Shown piece by piece: positions 6,899 to 14,271 of a stretch of 36,940 nucleotides of DNA. Positions within the stretch are counted from its first letter, which is position 1. Each line of letters begins with the position of its first letter. The notes below the pieces were generated by a model, which saw nothing but the letters and a program-made list of their open reading frames with translations, was not told the origin of the DNA and made no database searches. The stretch covers positions 1 to 36,940 of the forward strand of contig NZ_LIUF01000014.1 of assembly GCF_001280425.1 (NCBI RefSeq), in the 5' to 3' direction. The translations under genes and the position numbers were made by a program. The stretch comes from Haloarcula rubripromontorii. Its GTDB lineage: Archaea > Halobacteriota > Halobacteria > Halobacteriales > Haloarculaceae.

Positions 6899-8956
6899 AT
6901 GGGCACCGATCAAAACCGAAATCCCCGTGCCGAGCAGACAGTCTGTCCGTACTGCGGCGTCGGCTGTACGATACAGTACGCGGACAACGGAAAGGCGACC
7001 GGCACAGCGGGGCCAGTAAACACGAAAGGGGAGATCTGTCCGAAGGGCGGAGCCGCGTACGACGTGGTCGAACACGAGGACCGGCTAACCCAGCCACTCG
7101 TCCGTGCGAACGGGCAGTTCGCCACTGCGCCCTGGGAAACCGCCATGGCTCGCGTGGCCGACCGGCTCGGGAATATCATCGACCAGCACGGGCCAGACGC
7201 CGTCGAGTTCTTCGCGTCCTCGAACTGCACGAACGAGGAAAATTACGTCTTTCAGAAGATCGCGCGGATGCTCGGCACCAACAACGTCGACAACTGCGCT
7301 CGCCTCTGTCATTCGTCGACGGTCGCCGCGATGAGCGAGCGGTTCGGTGCCGGGGCGATGACGAACACGCTCGATGACCTCGCGGAAACCGACTGTCTGC
7401 TCGTCACCGGGGCGAACCCGGCCGAACAGCACCCTGTCATCTTCCGGTCGTACTTCCTGCCGGCGATTCGAAACGGGGCGACGCTCATCCATATCGACCC
7501 GCGCGAAACGGACACGACCGATGCCGCCGACATCCACCTCGACGTCCGTCCCGGATACGATATCCAGCTCCTCAATTCGATGGCGAAGGTCGTTCTCGAC
7601 GAGGACCTCGTCGACGAGTCCTTTATCGAGGCCCGAACGACCGGCTATTCGGAGTTGACGGCACATCTCGACAATGTCGATATCGGATTGGGTGCCGACG
7701 TGGCCGGCGTTGACCCGGAAGCCGTTCGAGAGGCGGCCCGAGCATACGCCGAGGCCGATACGGCGGCAATCGTCACCGGGATGGGAATGAGCCAACACAC
7801 GTGCGGGACCGACAACGTCCACGCGCTGTTGAACCTCGCGCTGTTGACCGGCAACGTCGGTCGCCCGGGAACCGGTGTGAACCCGCTCCGTGGCCAGAAC
7901 AACGTTCAGGGGGCCGGCGACGTTGGCGCGCTTCCCAGCGTGCTCCCCGGCTACGAACCCGTTACCGACCCGGATGCTCGACAGCGTGTCGCCGACGAGT
8001 GGGGTGTCGAACCGCCGAGCGAACCCGGCCTGACGGAGACGGCGGCGACACACCAGTTCGGTGATTCGGTCAAGGCCGCAGTCGTGTTCGGCGAGAACCC
8101 GGCTGTCACAGAACCGAACGCCAGTTCCGTCAGGGCCGGCTTCGACGACCTCGATTTCTGCGTCGTCATCGATCTCTTCGAGACAGCGACCGTCGACCAC
8201 GCGGATGTCGTGCTTCCGGGAAGCAGCTGGGCGGAGAAAGCGGGGACCGTGACCAATACGGACCGGCGGGTGATGCGGATGCGGCCGAACGCCGATCTGC
8301 CCGGAAACGCCCGCCGGGACCTCGATATCCTCACAGACCTCGGTCAGCGGTTGGTCGACCAGCCGGGCGAGTTCGACTACGACGGGCCTGAAGCGGTGTT
8401 CGAAGAACTAACGCGGGTCAATCCGCTGTACGCCGGCATGAGTTACGACGGCATCGGTCGGAGCTACCAGCGCTGGCCGTTCCCGGCAGACGCCGATTCC
8501 GGAACCGACGTGCTCCACACGGAGACGTTCGCCTCGGGCGAGCAAACGGCACCGCTACGCCCGGTCTCGCCGACGCCGCCAGCCGATGCCGTCTCCGGGG
8601 ACCAGCTCGTGCTCACGACGGGACGCACGCTCCAGCACTTCAACAGCGGCGCGCTCACTCGCCGGTCGGAGACGCTCATGCGAATGCGCGGAGAGGACGT
8701 ACTCGAAATCCATCCGGACGACGCTGCCGCCCGCGATATCGAGGACGGCGATGCTGTTGTCGTCGAGAACGGCCGGGGCAGCGTGACGGTGTCGGCAGCT
8801 GTGACGGCGGCTATTCGGCCCGGTGTCGTGTTCTGTACGTTCCACTATCTGGACCCGCTCGCAAACGCCCTTACCGGTGACTCGCTCGATCCAGTCGCCG
8901 AGATTCCCGAGTACAAGCATTCGGCAGTGCAGGTGCGAAAGCCATCGGCCACATAG
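6899..8956 (+). CDS. fdhA: Formate dehydrogenase alpha-like molybdopterin oxidoreductase
   Basis: A 685-residue member of the molybdopterin/DMSO reductase superfamily. The N-terminus binds one 4Fe-4S cluster through C16-x2-C19-x3-C23 and C47 (ICPKGG). The sequence NNVDNCARLCHSS places C137 at the position that coordinates Mo or W in FdhA-type enzymes (selenocysteine in some relatives). The central part has LLNLALLTGNVGRPGTGVNP and GQNNVQGAGDVG, and the C-terminal pterin-binding domain has LTTGRTLQHFNSGALTRRS. No twin-arginine signal is present, so it should be cytoplasmic. No electron-transfer subunit lies beside it, so its partner must be encoded elsewhere. An assimilatory nitrate reductase-like role is less likely, given the CH motif. 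Confidence 0.85.
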   Translation: MGTDQNRNPRAEQTVCPYCGVGCTIQYADNGKATGTAGPVNTKGEICPKGGAAYDVVEHEDRLTQPLVRANGQFATAPWETAMARVADRLGNIIDQHGPDAVEFFASSNCTNEENYVFQKIARMLGTNNVDNCARLCHSSTVAAMSERFGAGAMTNTLDDLAETDCLLVTGANPAEQHPVIFRSYFLPAIRNGATLIHIDPRETDTTDAADIHLDVRPGYDIQLLNSMAKVVLDEDLVDESFIEARTTGYSELTAHLDNVDIGLGADVAGVDPEAVREAARAYAEADTAAIVTGMGMSQHTCGTDNVHALLNLALLTGNVGRPGTGVNPLRGQNNVQGAGDVGALPSVLPGYEPVTDPDARQRVADEWGVEPPSEPGLTETAATHQFGDSVKAAVVFGENPAVTEPNASSVRAGFDDLDFCVVIDLFETATVDHADVVLPGSSWAEKAGTVTNTDRRVMRMRPNADLPGNARRDLDILTDLGQRLVDQPGEFDYDGPEAVFEELTRVNPLYAGMSYDGIGRSYQRWPFPADADSGTDVLHTETFASGEQTAPLRPVSPTPPADAVSGDQLVLTTGRTLQHFNSGALTRRSETLMRMRGEDVLEIHPDDAAARDIEDGDAVVVENGRGSVTVSAAVTAAIRPGVVFCTFHYLDPLANALTGDSLDPVAEIPEYKHSAVQVRKPSAT

Positions 8957-9124
8957 GCTCGCCGACGAATCCGGAGAGGCCACGGGGCCTGGCTGGAGGG
9001 CCAGAGCAGGTCTTGCGGGCGGTGTGAGACTCGCCGAGGGGGCACGATAGCATGCATCCCGGCGGCTGGCGTTCGACAGAGGGCTGTTCTTCAGAGTAGT
9101 GGAGCGGCTTGCGAATATATGGGG

Positions 9125-9131
9125 TATAAAA
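9125..9131 (+). promoter_or_regulatory. Likely TATA box
   Basis: The sequence TATAAAA lies 38 bases before the ATG at 9169. Archaeal transcription usually starts about 25 bases downstream of such a box, which would give a short leader of roughly 15 bases and favours the 9169 start for the following gene. This rests on sequence pattern only. Confidence 0.5.
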
Positions 9132-9168
9132 CAATTACTACGTTTCCCAGGGCAGTGGAGTAGGCACA

Positions 9169-9480
9169 ATGGTGATTCCACTCGGACGTGTATCGCTACC
9201 TATGATTGGCAGTCAATCAAACAGGAAACTCAGTGCGGCTTTCGTACTCGTCCAGGGCGTGGTAACTGCGCTCTTCCCGCAGATAAGTATCAAACTTATC
9301 AAGCGTATGATCGGGAAGAACTTCGACAATGCGTCCGAACTCGAAGTGAAACCAGCGTATCGCCGACAGTTGCGCGCGGTTGGCGTGGGGATGATCGCCG
9401 CAGCCGGGACGGATCTACTGTTGCAGAGCACTGCCGAAAAGGAAAGCGAGCCGTCCTTGGCTGGTGAAGATAGCGAGTAA
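9169..9480 (+). CDS. Small conserved-type membrane protein of unknown function
   Basis: A 103-residue protein; an alternative ATG at 9202 (MIGSQSNRKLS) would give 92 residues. Two hydrophobic stretches are seen at about residues 22-45 and 68-87 (AVGVGMIAAAGTDLLLQ), separated by a basic segment with YRRQLR. The tail is acidic (AEKESEPSLAGEDSE). The pattern fits a two-helix membrane protein as found widely in haloarchaea, with no known activity. It has its own TATA-like box and lies between the formate dehydrogenase gene and the convergent IMPDH/GMP reductase gene, with no sign of an operon. Confidence 0.6.
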   Translation: MVIPLGRVSLPMIGSQSNRKLSAAFVLVQGVVTALFPQISIKLIKRMIGKNFDNASELEVKPAYRRQLRAVGVGMIAAAGTDLLLQSTAEKESEPSLAGEDSE

Positions 9481-9581
9481 CACCGGCAACCACGGAAGAC
9501 GGATATCACTGGGTGCGAGTCAGGCCCGGTGCAGAGCCGTCGATCACTCCAGTCTCACGACGCGTGCAGCACCGACCACGT

Positions 9582-10691
9582 TTAATCGTCGCTGTCGACA
9601 GGTGCCTCGGTGCCGGCGTCGCGGACCTGTGTGGCTTCACTCTCCACGTTGACGCCTTCCCAGTCGTGGTCCGTGTGGAACCCCTCGCGTTCTTTCGCAC
9701 TCTGGGCGACACGGATGAACTCCGCCTTGTCGCGGGCCGCAGCGATGGTCTGTCCGCCACAGTAGGAGAGCCCGGAGCGAATGCCGGCACAGAACTCCTC
9801 GGCCACAGCAGCGACCGAGCCTTTGTACGGGGTCAGTGCCTCGACCCCCTCGTCGGCGCTGACGTTGTTCTGCTTGTCGTCACGGTCCTCGGCCGCGGCG
9901 GTAGTCGCCATCCCCCGCGACCGCTTGTACCGCGTCCCATCGACTTCGACGATAGCACCGGGGGCCTCCTCCGTGCCGGCAAAGAGGCTTCCGAGCATCA
10001 CGGTATCGGCTCCGGCCATGAGAGCCTTCACCGCATCACCAGACGTGCGGATTCCGCCGTCCGCGCAGATGGTGACATCCAGATCTTCGGCGGCTGTAGC
10101 ACAGTCATCGACAGCGGTCAGCTGGGGGACGCCGGCACCCGCGACCTTCCGGGTGGTACAGTGTGACCCCGGTCCGATGCCGACTTTGACGCAGTCGGCT
10201 CCGGCGGCGGCTAGGTCTTCGACACCTGCGGGCGTCGCGACGTTGCCGGCGATGAGGTCAGTGTCGGGAAATTCGTCGGCGAGCGTCTCGACGGCATCAA
10301 GCGCCCGCTCAAGATGGCCGTGGGCTACGTCGACGACGAGCGCATCGACACCGGCCACAATGACGGCCGCGCTCCGCGCAACGTAATCCTCGTTAATGCC
10401 GACGGCAGCACCGACCTGTTCGTCCGCAGCTTTCACCTGCTCGACCTGTTCGGCCTGTTCTTCAGGCGTCAGGAACCGGTGCAGCACCCCGAACCCACCT
10501 GAGCGTGCAAGCTCGATGGCCAGTTCTGCCTCGGTGACGGTGTCCATTGCGGCGGAAACCAGCGGCGTGTCTAGCTCGACAGTGGGAGTAAGCGGCGTCG
10601 AGAGGTCGATGTTGCTCCGACTGTCGACCGGTGACCGCTTTGGGACAAGCAGAACGTCACCATAACTCAATCCAGTACGTAACTCGTTCAT
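9582..10691 (-). CDS. guaB: IMP dehydrogenase/GMP reductase family enzyme without CBS domains
   Basis: A 369-residue TIM-barrel enzyme of the IMPDH/GMPR family. The N-terminus (LSYGDVLLVP, LVSAAMDTVTEAELAIELAR) passes straight through the site where bacterial IMPDH carries its CBS pair, so those domains are absent. The catalytic loop GIGPGSHCTTRKVAG holds the nucleophilic cysteine at residue 178. A phosphate-binding segment (ADGGIRTSGD) and a flap with RSRGM and LTPYKGSV follow. The NAD(P)-dependent reaction is either IMP to XMP or GMP to IMP. The lack of CBS domains and the length of 369 point towards GMP reductase or a related haloarchaeal enzyme, but sequence alone does not settle it. An acidic tail of about 25 residues is extra. 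Confidence 0.85.
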   Translation of the reverse strand: MNELRTGLSYGDVLLVPKRSPVDSRSNIDLSTPLTPTVELDTPLVSAAMDTVTEAELAIELARSGGFGVLHRFLTPEEQAEQVEQVKAADEQVGAAVGINEDYVARSAAVIVAGVDALVVDVAHGHLERALDAVETLADEFPDTDLIAGNVATPAGVEDLAAAGADCVKVGIGPGSHCTTRKVAGAGVPQLTAVDDCATAAEDLDVTICADGGIRTSGDAVKALMAGADTVMLGSLFAGTEEAPGAIVEVDGTRYKRSRGMATTAAAEDRDDKQNNVSADEGVEALTPYKGSVAAVAEEFCAGIRSGLSYCGGQTIAAARDKAEFIRVAQSAKEREGFHTDHDWEGVNVESEATQVRDAGTEAPVDSDD

Positions 10692-10800
10692 GCCCCGCTA
10701 CTAGTGTCCGGCCTAGAACAAAAGTAGGTCGGATTGGAGCGTCCCTTCGGAAGCGTGAGTAGCCGAAACAGAGGTTATGCTCCAGCATGGAAGCGGATGA

Positions 10801-10927
10801 CGGGTGGCGGTGGGCACCGTGTGTGCCACCCACTGCAGTCAGAGGCACGTTCGGGTTCTGGACCAAGGCATGGGGTGAAGCGCGTGGGCTCGAAGTATGA
10901 AGAAGCCCAAAGCGAGGACCAGAACCC
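10801..10927 (+). ncRNA. Candidate structured RNA, copy A
   Basis: A G-rich segment forms a hairpin around GTGGGCAC/GTGTGCCAC (10810-10829). It is followed by a long stem: GGGTTCTGG at 10853-10861 pairs perfectly with CCAGAACCC at 10919-10927. An inner hairpin, GGGCT/AGCCC, lies between (10887-10908). The same 9-bp stem recurs in copy C and in weakened form in copy B. The strand is chosen because the G-rich segment and stem are described in this direction; the reverse is possible. No function is known to me. Confidence 0.4.
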
Positions 10928-11050
10928 GTATTTGTGTAATATCCCGTTCGTCATATCTTTTGTGGTAAGTCCTAACACAGTGGCAGTTCCGTACAATCCA
11001 GTCAGCCCCGGAACACACGGCTCCGCCGATCACACGAACAATGGTACGTT

Positions 11051-11167
11051 GCTGTGGGGTGGGAGAGGTGGGTGCAACGCACCATCGGAAATCGTCGTAA
11101 CTGACGACAGGTTCCAGCCCGGGCAATCGTGTGGGAGAAGCCAACGCGATTGGACAGGCCAGAACCC
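11051..11167 (+). ncRNA. Candidate structured RNA, copy B
   Basis: A G-rich segment (11055-11074) runs into a small hairpin, GGTGC-AAC-GCACC, then a second hairpin, GTCGT/ACGAC (11093-11107). Then comes the closing stem GGTTC (11110-11114) with GAACC (11162-11166). The 3' arm CCAGAACCC is identical to copies A and C; the 5' arm has changed, so only five pairs remain. CGCACCAT starts 32 bases before GGTTC, exactly as in copy C, and GTGTGGGAGA is shared with copy C. Confidence 0.4.
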
Positions 11168-11309
11168 ACCTAGCTCCGCTACCAGTATGTATAAAACGCT
11201 TATGGGATCCGCTCGCCGTCTGTTGGTTTGACTCAAGTCACACAGTTCTCACAGCCGGTAGGTCTGTCTGGTCACATCAGCATTACATCCAAATTCTACC
11301 AGCAACGGA

Positions 11310-11442
11310 ATGGTGGGCAGCCGGGGGGAGTGTGCACCGCACCATTCACGGTCGTCATCCACGACGACGGGTTCTGGACCCGGGCCGTTTGATCAGGGTG
11401 CCCGGATTCAGTGTGGGAGAGGTGGCGCGGGAACCAGAACCC
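11310..11442 (+). ncRNA. Candidate structured RNA, copy C
   Basis: A G-rich segment leads into GTGCACCGCACCAT (hairpin GTGC/GCAC) and then the hairpin GTCGTC/GACGAC (11351-11368). The closing stem is GGGTTCTGG at 11369-11377 with CCAGAACCC at 11434-11442, a perfect nine pairs, and CCGGG/CCCGG lies inside it. Compared with copy B the GTCGTC stem keeps pairing although its sequence differs, which hints at a conserved structure. A TATA-like GTATAAAA about 115 bases upstream could drive transcription. Confidence 0.4.
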
Positions 11443-11580
11443 TATTACAGACAATACAGTCGCGTAGAAATAACAGCTGTGACGTTTTATCCCATTTTAT
11501 TGGCTCTGTAATTACTGAGCTTCCGCAATCGTGGCATCGGCATTCGTGATAAGCGCGCACCCGCTTGTCAGCCGGGGTTA

Positions 11581-13527
11581 TTATTCCACGGTTTCGAGAC
11601 CCGTAATCTCGAATCGTGTCCCACCTATCGAGCTCTCAGTTGCGCGAATATCCCAGCCATGAGCGTCGACGACTCGTTTGACGATGTTGAGGCCCAGACC
11701 AGTCCCTGATTCGGAAGTCGAGTAGCCGGCCTCGAACACCGTTTCCCGGTCCTCTTCGGGGATTCCAGGGCCATCGTCTTCGATGTAGAATCCGTTGGCG
11801 TCTCCGAAAATCTCGCCGACTACGACAGTGACGTCTAGACCTGCGTGATCAATCGTGTTCCGGAACAGGTTTTCGAGCAGGTGCCGGAGTTGGTCGGTGT
11901 CAGCTTTTATCAATGGCTGGGTATCGGCCCCGTAGTCGCAATACAGCTCGGCCTCGTCCGCAGGGTCAGATACGAGCTCCCACGCAGCCTCAGCGACTGC
12001 GTCGATTGCAACAGGCTCCAGTGACCCGATATCTTGTTGCTCCCGCGCGAGCCAGAGGAGGTCCTCGACAATGCGTTCCATCCGATCAGTCGCGGTCTCG
12101 ATCACATCGAGATGATCGCTCGGCTGTTCGGCTTGAACGAGCTCAAGCCGACCTTGGATGACGTTTAGCGGGTTCCGCAGGTCGTGGCTGACAGTTGCGG
12201 CAAACTGCTCTAGCTGCTCTTTTTGATCCTGTAGTTCCCGTTCACGTCTCGTACGTTCGGCTATGTTTCGACCGGTGCCGACAAGCCCTAGTAGAGTACC
12301 GTCTGAGTCAGTTAGTCGGTCAGCGGTGAACTCGTGGGGAGCGCGGTTCCCCTCCGCGGTAAGGAACTCCGCTTCGATGGTCGAGTGCCCCGTTGTGAGT
12401 GCCTCGTCGATTGCTTCGGCGACTGCGTCCTGTTCGTCTTCCGGAAACAGGCTGGCCACGTCGAGATTCGTGATTTGCGCATCGGTGTATCCAGCCAGGG
12501 TCGCGAAGTGTTCGTTACAGCGCTGGATGTTGCCCTCAGAATCAAGCACGTAGAATATGTCGGCAAGTGAATCAAGAGCCTGGTCGATAAACGTCCGCTC
12601 TGTTCGGAGTTCATCTCGGATCTTTAGCGAGTGCATGGCGTGCGAGATGCTATGTCCGAGTTCGGCGAGTAGCTCCTGTTCGTCCTCTGCAAAAGCAGAC
12701 GGACGGGAGGAATAGACGCACAGAAGGCCGTACAGCGTGTCATTGTATTCCAGCGGGACCGCAGCGCTGCTTCGATAGTCGCGTTTGAGTGCTTCCTCTC
12801 GCCAGACCTCGAACGCCGGGTCATCTTGGATATTTTGCGACGTAGCAATGCGTCGGTTCTGGACGGCCCTGCCCGCGGGCCCCTGTCCGGTCGGAGAGTC
12901 GTCCGCCGTGACAACGATAGTATCGAGATACTCGTCTTCGACGCCGGCGCAGGCCTGTGGCTCGATTCGGTCCGTCTCAGGATCATGCTCGCCGATCCAT
13001 GCGAAACGGTAGGGCTCAGAGTTGCTAATGATCTCACAGACGCGCGTTTCGATCGCCGAGAGCGAACTCGCCCGGATGAGGGCCTGGTCGATACTGCTCA
13101 CGAGGGCGCGGACCCGTTCAAGTTCAGCAGCGCGCTGCGTGGTGCGGTACTGCTCGACGGCGTTTTCGATACGATTTGCGAGGAGTTCGTATCGTTCCGT
13201 GCCGTGTCCTTTCCGCAGATAGTCGGTTGCACCGGCGGCAATAGCGTCGCTGGCGACCGCTTCGCTCCCCTCACCGGTAAATAGAATAAACGGGAGATCA
13301 GGGTACTCCTCACGGACGGTTTTGAGGAGTTCGATGCCGTCTTTCTCAGGCATCCGGTAATCGCTGACAATACAATCAATAGAGCGCGTTGCAAGTCTGT
13401 CGAGTCCTTCAGAAGCACCCGCTGCAGGTATGACAGTGAGTTTATCTGATTGCTGTGCGAGTATTTCCGATGCCACATCTAAAAAGTCCGGTTCATCATC
13501 GATATGAAGCACAGCAATATCTGACAT
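11581..13527 (-). CDS. Hybrid receiver-GAF-PAS sensor histidine kinase
   Basis: A 648-residue soluble kinase. An N-terminal receiver domain (about 1-120) has the acidic pair DDE and phospho-acceptor D56 in CIVSDYRMP. A GAF domain (about 150-300) contains WIGEHDPETD and AVPLEYNDTLYGLLCVYS. A PAS domain spans about 310-425. The HisKA segment holds H448 in VSHDLRNPL. The HATPase domain (about 540-645) has the N box LFRNTIDHA, EDDGPGIP and a G box STSESGTGLGL. There is no membrane segment, so it senses a cytoplasmic signal. It shares a 222-base divergent promoter region with the second kinase locus. The presence of D56 suggests control by another kinase or an internal relay. Confidence 0.92.
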   Translation of the reverse strand: MSDIAVLHIDDEPDFLDVASEILAQQSDKLTVIPAAGASEGLDRLATRSIDCIVSDYRMPEKDGIELLKTVREEYPDLPFILFTGEGSEAVASDAIAAGATDYLRKGHGTERYELLANRIENAVEQYRTTQRAAELERVRALVSSIDQALIRASSLSAIETRVCEIISNSEPYRFAWIGEHDPETDRIEPQACAGVEDEYLDTIVVTADDSPTGQGPAGRAVQNRRIATSQNIQDDPAFEVWREEALKRDYRSSAAVPLEYNDTLYGLLCVYSSRPSAFAEDEQELLAELGHSISHAMHSLKIRDELRTERTFIDQALDSLADIFYVLDSEGNIQRCNEHFATLAGYTDAQITNLDVASLFPEDEQDAVAEAIDEALTTGHSTIEAEFLTAEGNRAPHEFTADRLTDSDGTLLGLVGTGRNIAERTRRERELQDQKEQLEQFAATVSHDLRNPLNVIQGRLELVQAEQPSDHLDVIETATDRMERIVEDLLWLAREQQDIGSLEPVAIDAVAEAAWELVSDPADEAELYCDYGADTQPLIKADTDQLRHLLENLFRNTIDHAGLDVTVVVGEIFGDANGFYIEDDGPGIPEEDRETVFEAGYSTSESGTGLGLNIVKRVVDAHGWDIRATESSIGGTRFEITGLETVE

Positions 13528-13749
13528 CTCTGAGACGATACCGACTGTACCGACCTCCGGAGGATAAAGTTGCTGACCCGAATATCAGAACGTATACTCT
13601 AATATGAGGCGTCGTACATTTTCAATGGCGAAAAATTCTCATTCTGGTCTGTCCGAAGCGCGTGATCTCTGAGCTTAGCTGGTTACAAGAGTATCATAGA
13701 TAAGAACCGGAACACTCGATTGATAAAAGGCCACTACGTAGTGGTTCCA

Positions 13750-14247
13750 ATGGCCTATACAGGAGACAGGACTCCCGATTCCATTCAGGTTCTCTATGTA
13801 AACAACGATGGTGAGTTTGCTGAGCTAGCACAGACGAAACTCACACATCTCTCATCGGACTTTGACATGACGGCTGTCGGGACTGTGGCGGCTGCTCTCG
13901 ATTCGCTCGCAACATCGTCTATCGATTGTGTGGTCACCTCGTATTCACTGCCGGACGGGACGGGAATCGACCTCCTGAATCGGCTCGAGGCTGGCGGGTA
14001 CGAACTACCGACGATTCTATTTACGGGCCGCGGGAGCGAGCGAATTGCGAGCGAAGCGACACAGGCGGGTGTCTCCGATTACATTCCGATCCACGCGGGC
14101 CAGAACAGTTTCGAGTTGCTCGCGGGCCGCATCCAGACGCTCACCAAGGCCGCTCGCAAACAAGCGGCCGCCGAGCGGCTATCCGACCGCTTCCAACGAA
14201 CCTTAGAGCGGGCAACTGACGCGATTTATGCCGTCGACACCGAATAG
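13750..14247 (+). CDS. Pseudo-receiver and start of PAS domain: N-terminal piece of interrupted histidine kinase
   Basis: 165 residues from the ATG at 13750; a TTG at 13720 is also possible. Residues about 10-130 have a receiver fold, but the acidic pair is replaced (VLYVNND) and the acceptor aspartate is serine (S64 in CVVTSYSLPDG), so it is unlikely to be phosphorylated in the usual way. A helix follows, then the beginning of a PAS domain, ATDAIYAVDTE. Translation stops at TAG (14245-14247), yet the frame continues without a break as RIEYVNEKM. Together with 14272-17649 this is one gene of about 1,299 codons cut by a single in-frame stop. It may be a broken gene or a sequencing error. Confidence 0.75.
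   Translation: MAYTGDRTPDSIQVLYVNNDGEFAELAQTKLTHLSSDFDMTAVGTVAAALDSLATSSIDCVVTSYSLPDGTGIDLLNRLEAGGYELPTILFTGRGSERIASEATQAGVSDYIPIHAGQNSFELLAGRIQTLTKAARKQAAAERLSDRFQRTLERATDAIYAVDTE
14245..14247 (+). other. In-frame TAG stop interrupting a PAS domain
   Basis: The codons on both sides read AVDTE, TAG, RIEYVNEK. In PAS domains of this kind the pattern D-T-E-W-R-I-x-Y-V-N is very common, so a single TGG (Trp) to TAG change explains the break. No frameshift is involved. No pyrrolysine genes or other recoding signs are seen in the window. Confidence 0.8.
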
Positions 14248-14271
14248 CGTATCGAATATGTAAACGAGAAG

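Larger units (their letters stand above)
10692..11580. other. 889-base gene-free region with three repeated structured elements
   Basis: No reading frame here has the acidic composition or a recognisable fold of a haloarchaeal protein. The region instead holds three diverged copies of one element, listed separately at 10801-10927, 11051-11167 and 11310-11442. The closing stems start 256 and 260 bases apart. TATA-like stretches lie between copies (for example GTATAAAA at 11188-11195), and T-rich stretches follow the last copy (11484-11500). Confidence 0.6.

Noticed and set aside
7085..8200. 371-codon open frame opposite the formate dehydrogenase gene
   Set aside because: A shadow frame created by high GC codon use; the plus-strand gene has all cofactor motifs.
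10734..11511. Several open frames of 100-165 codons in the region with the structured elements
   Set aside because: Their translations are not acidic, overlap on both strands and show no fold; the region is better explained by the repeated non-coding elements.
14245..14247. TAG as pyrrolysine recoding
   Set aside because: Haloarchaea are not known to use pyrrolysine, other genes here do not read through TAG (the kinase is the only case), and the PAS consensus points to a lost tryptophan.
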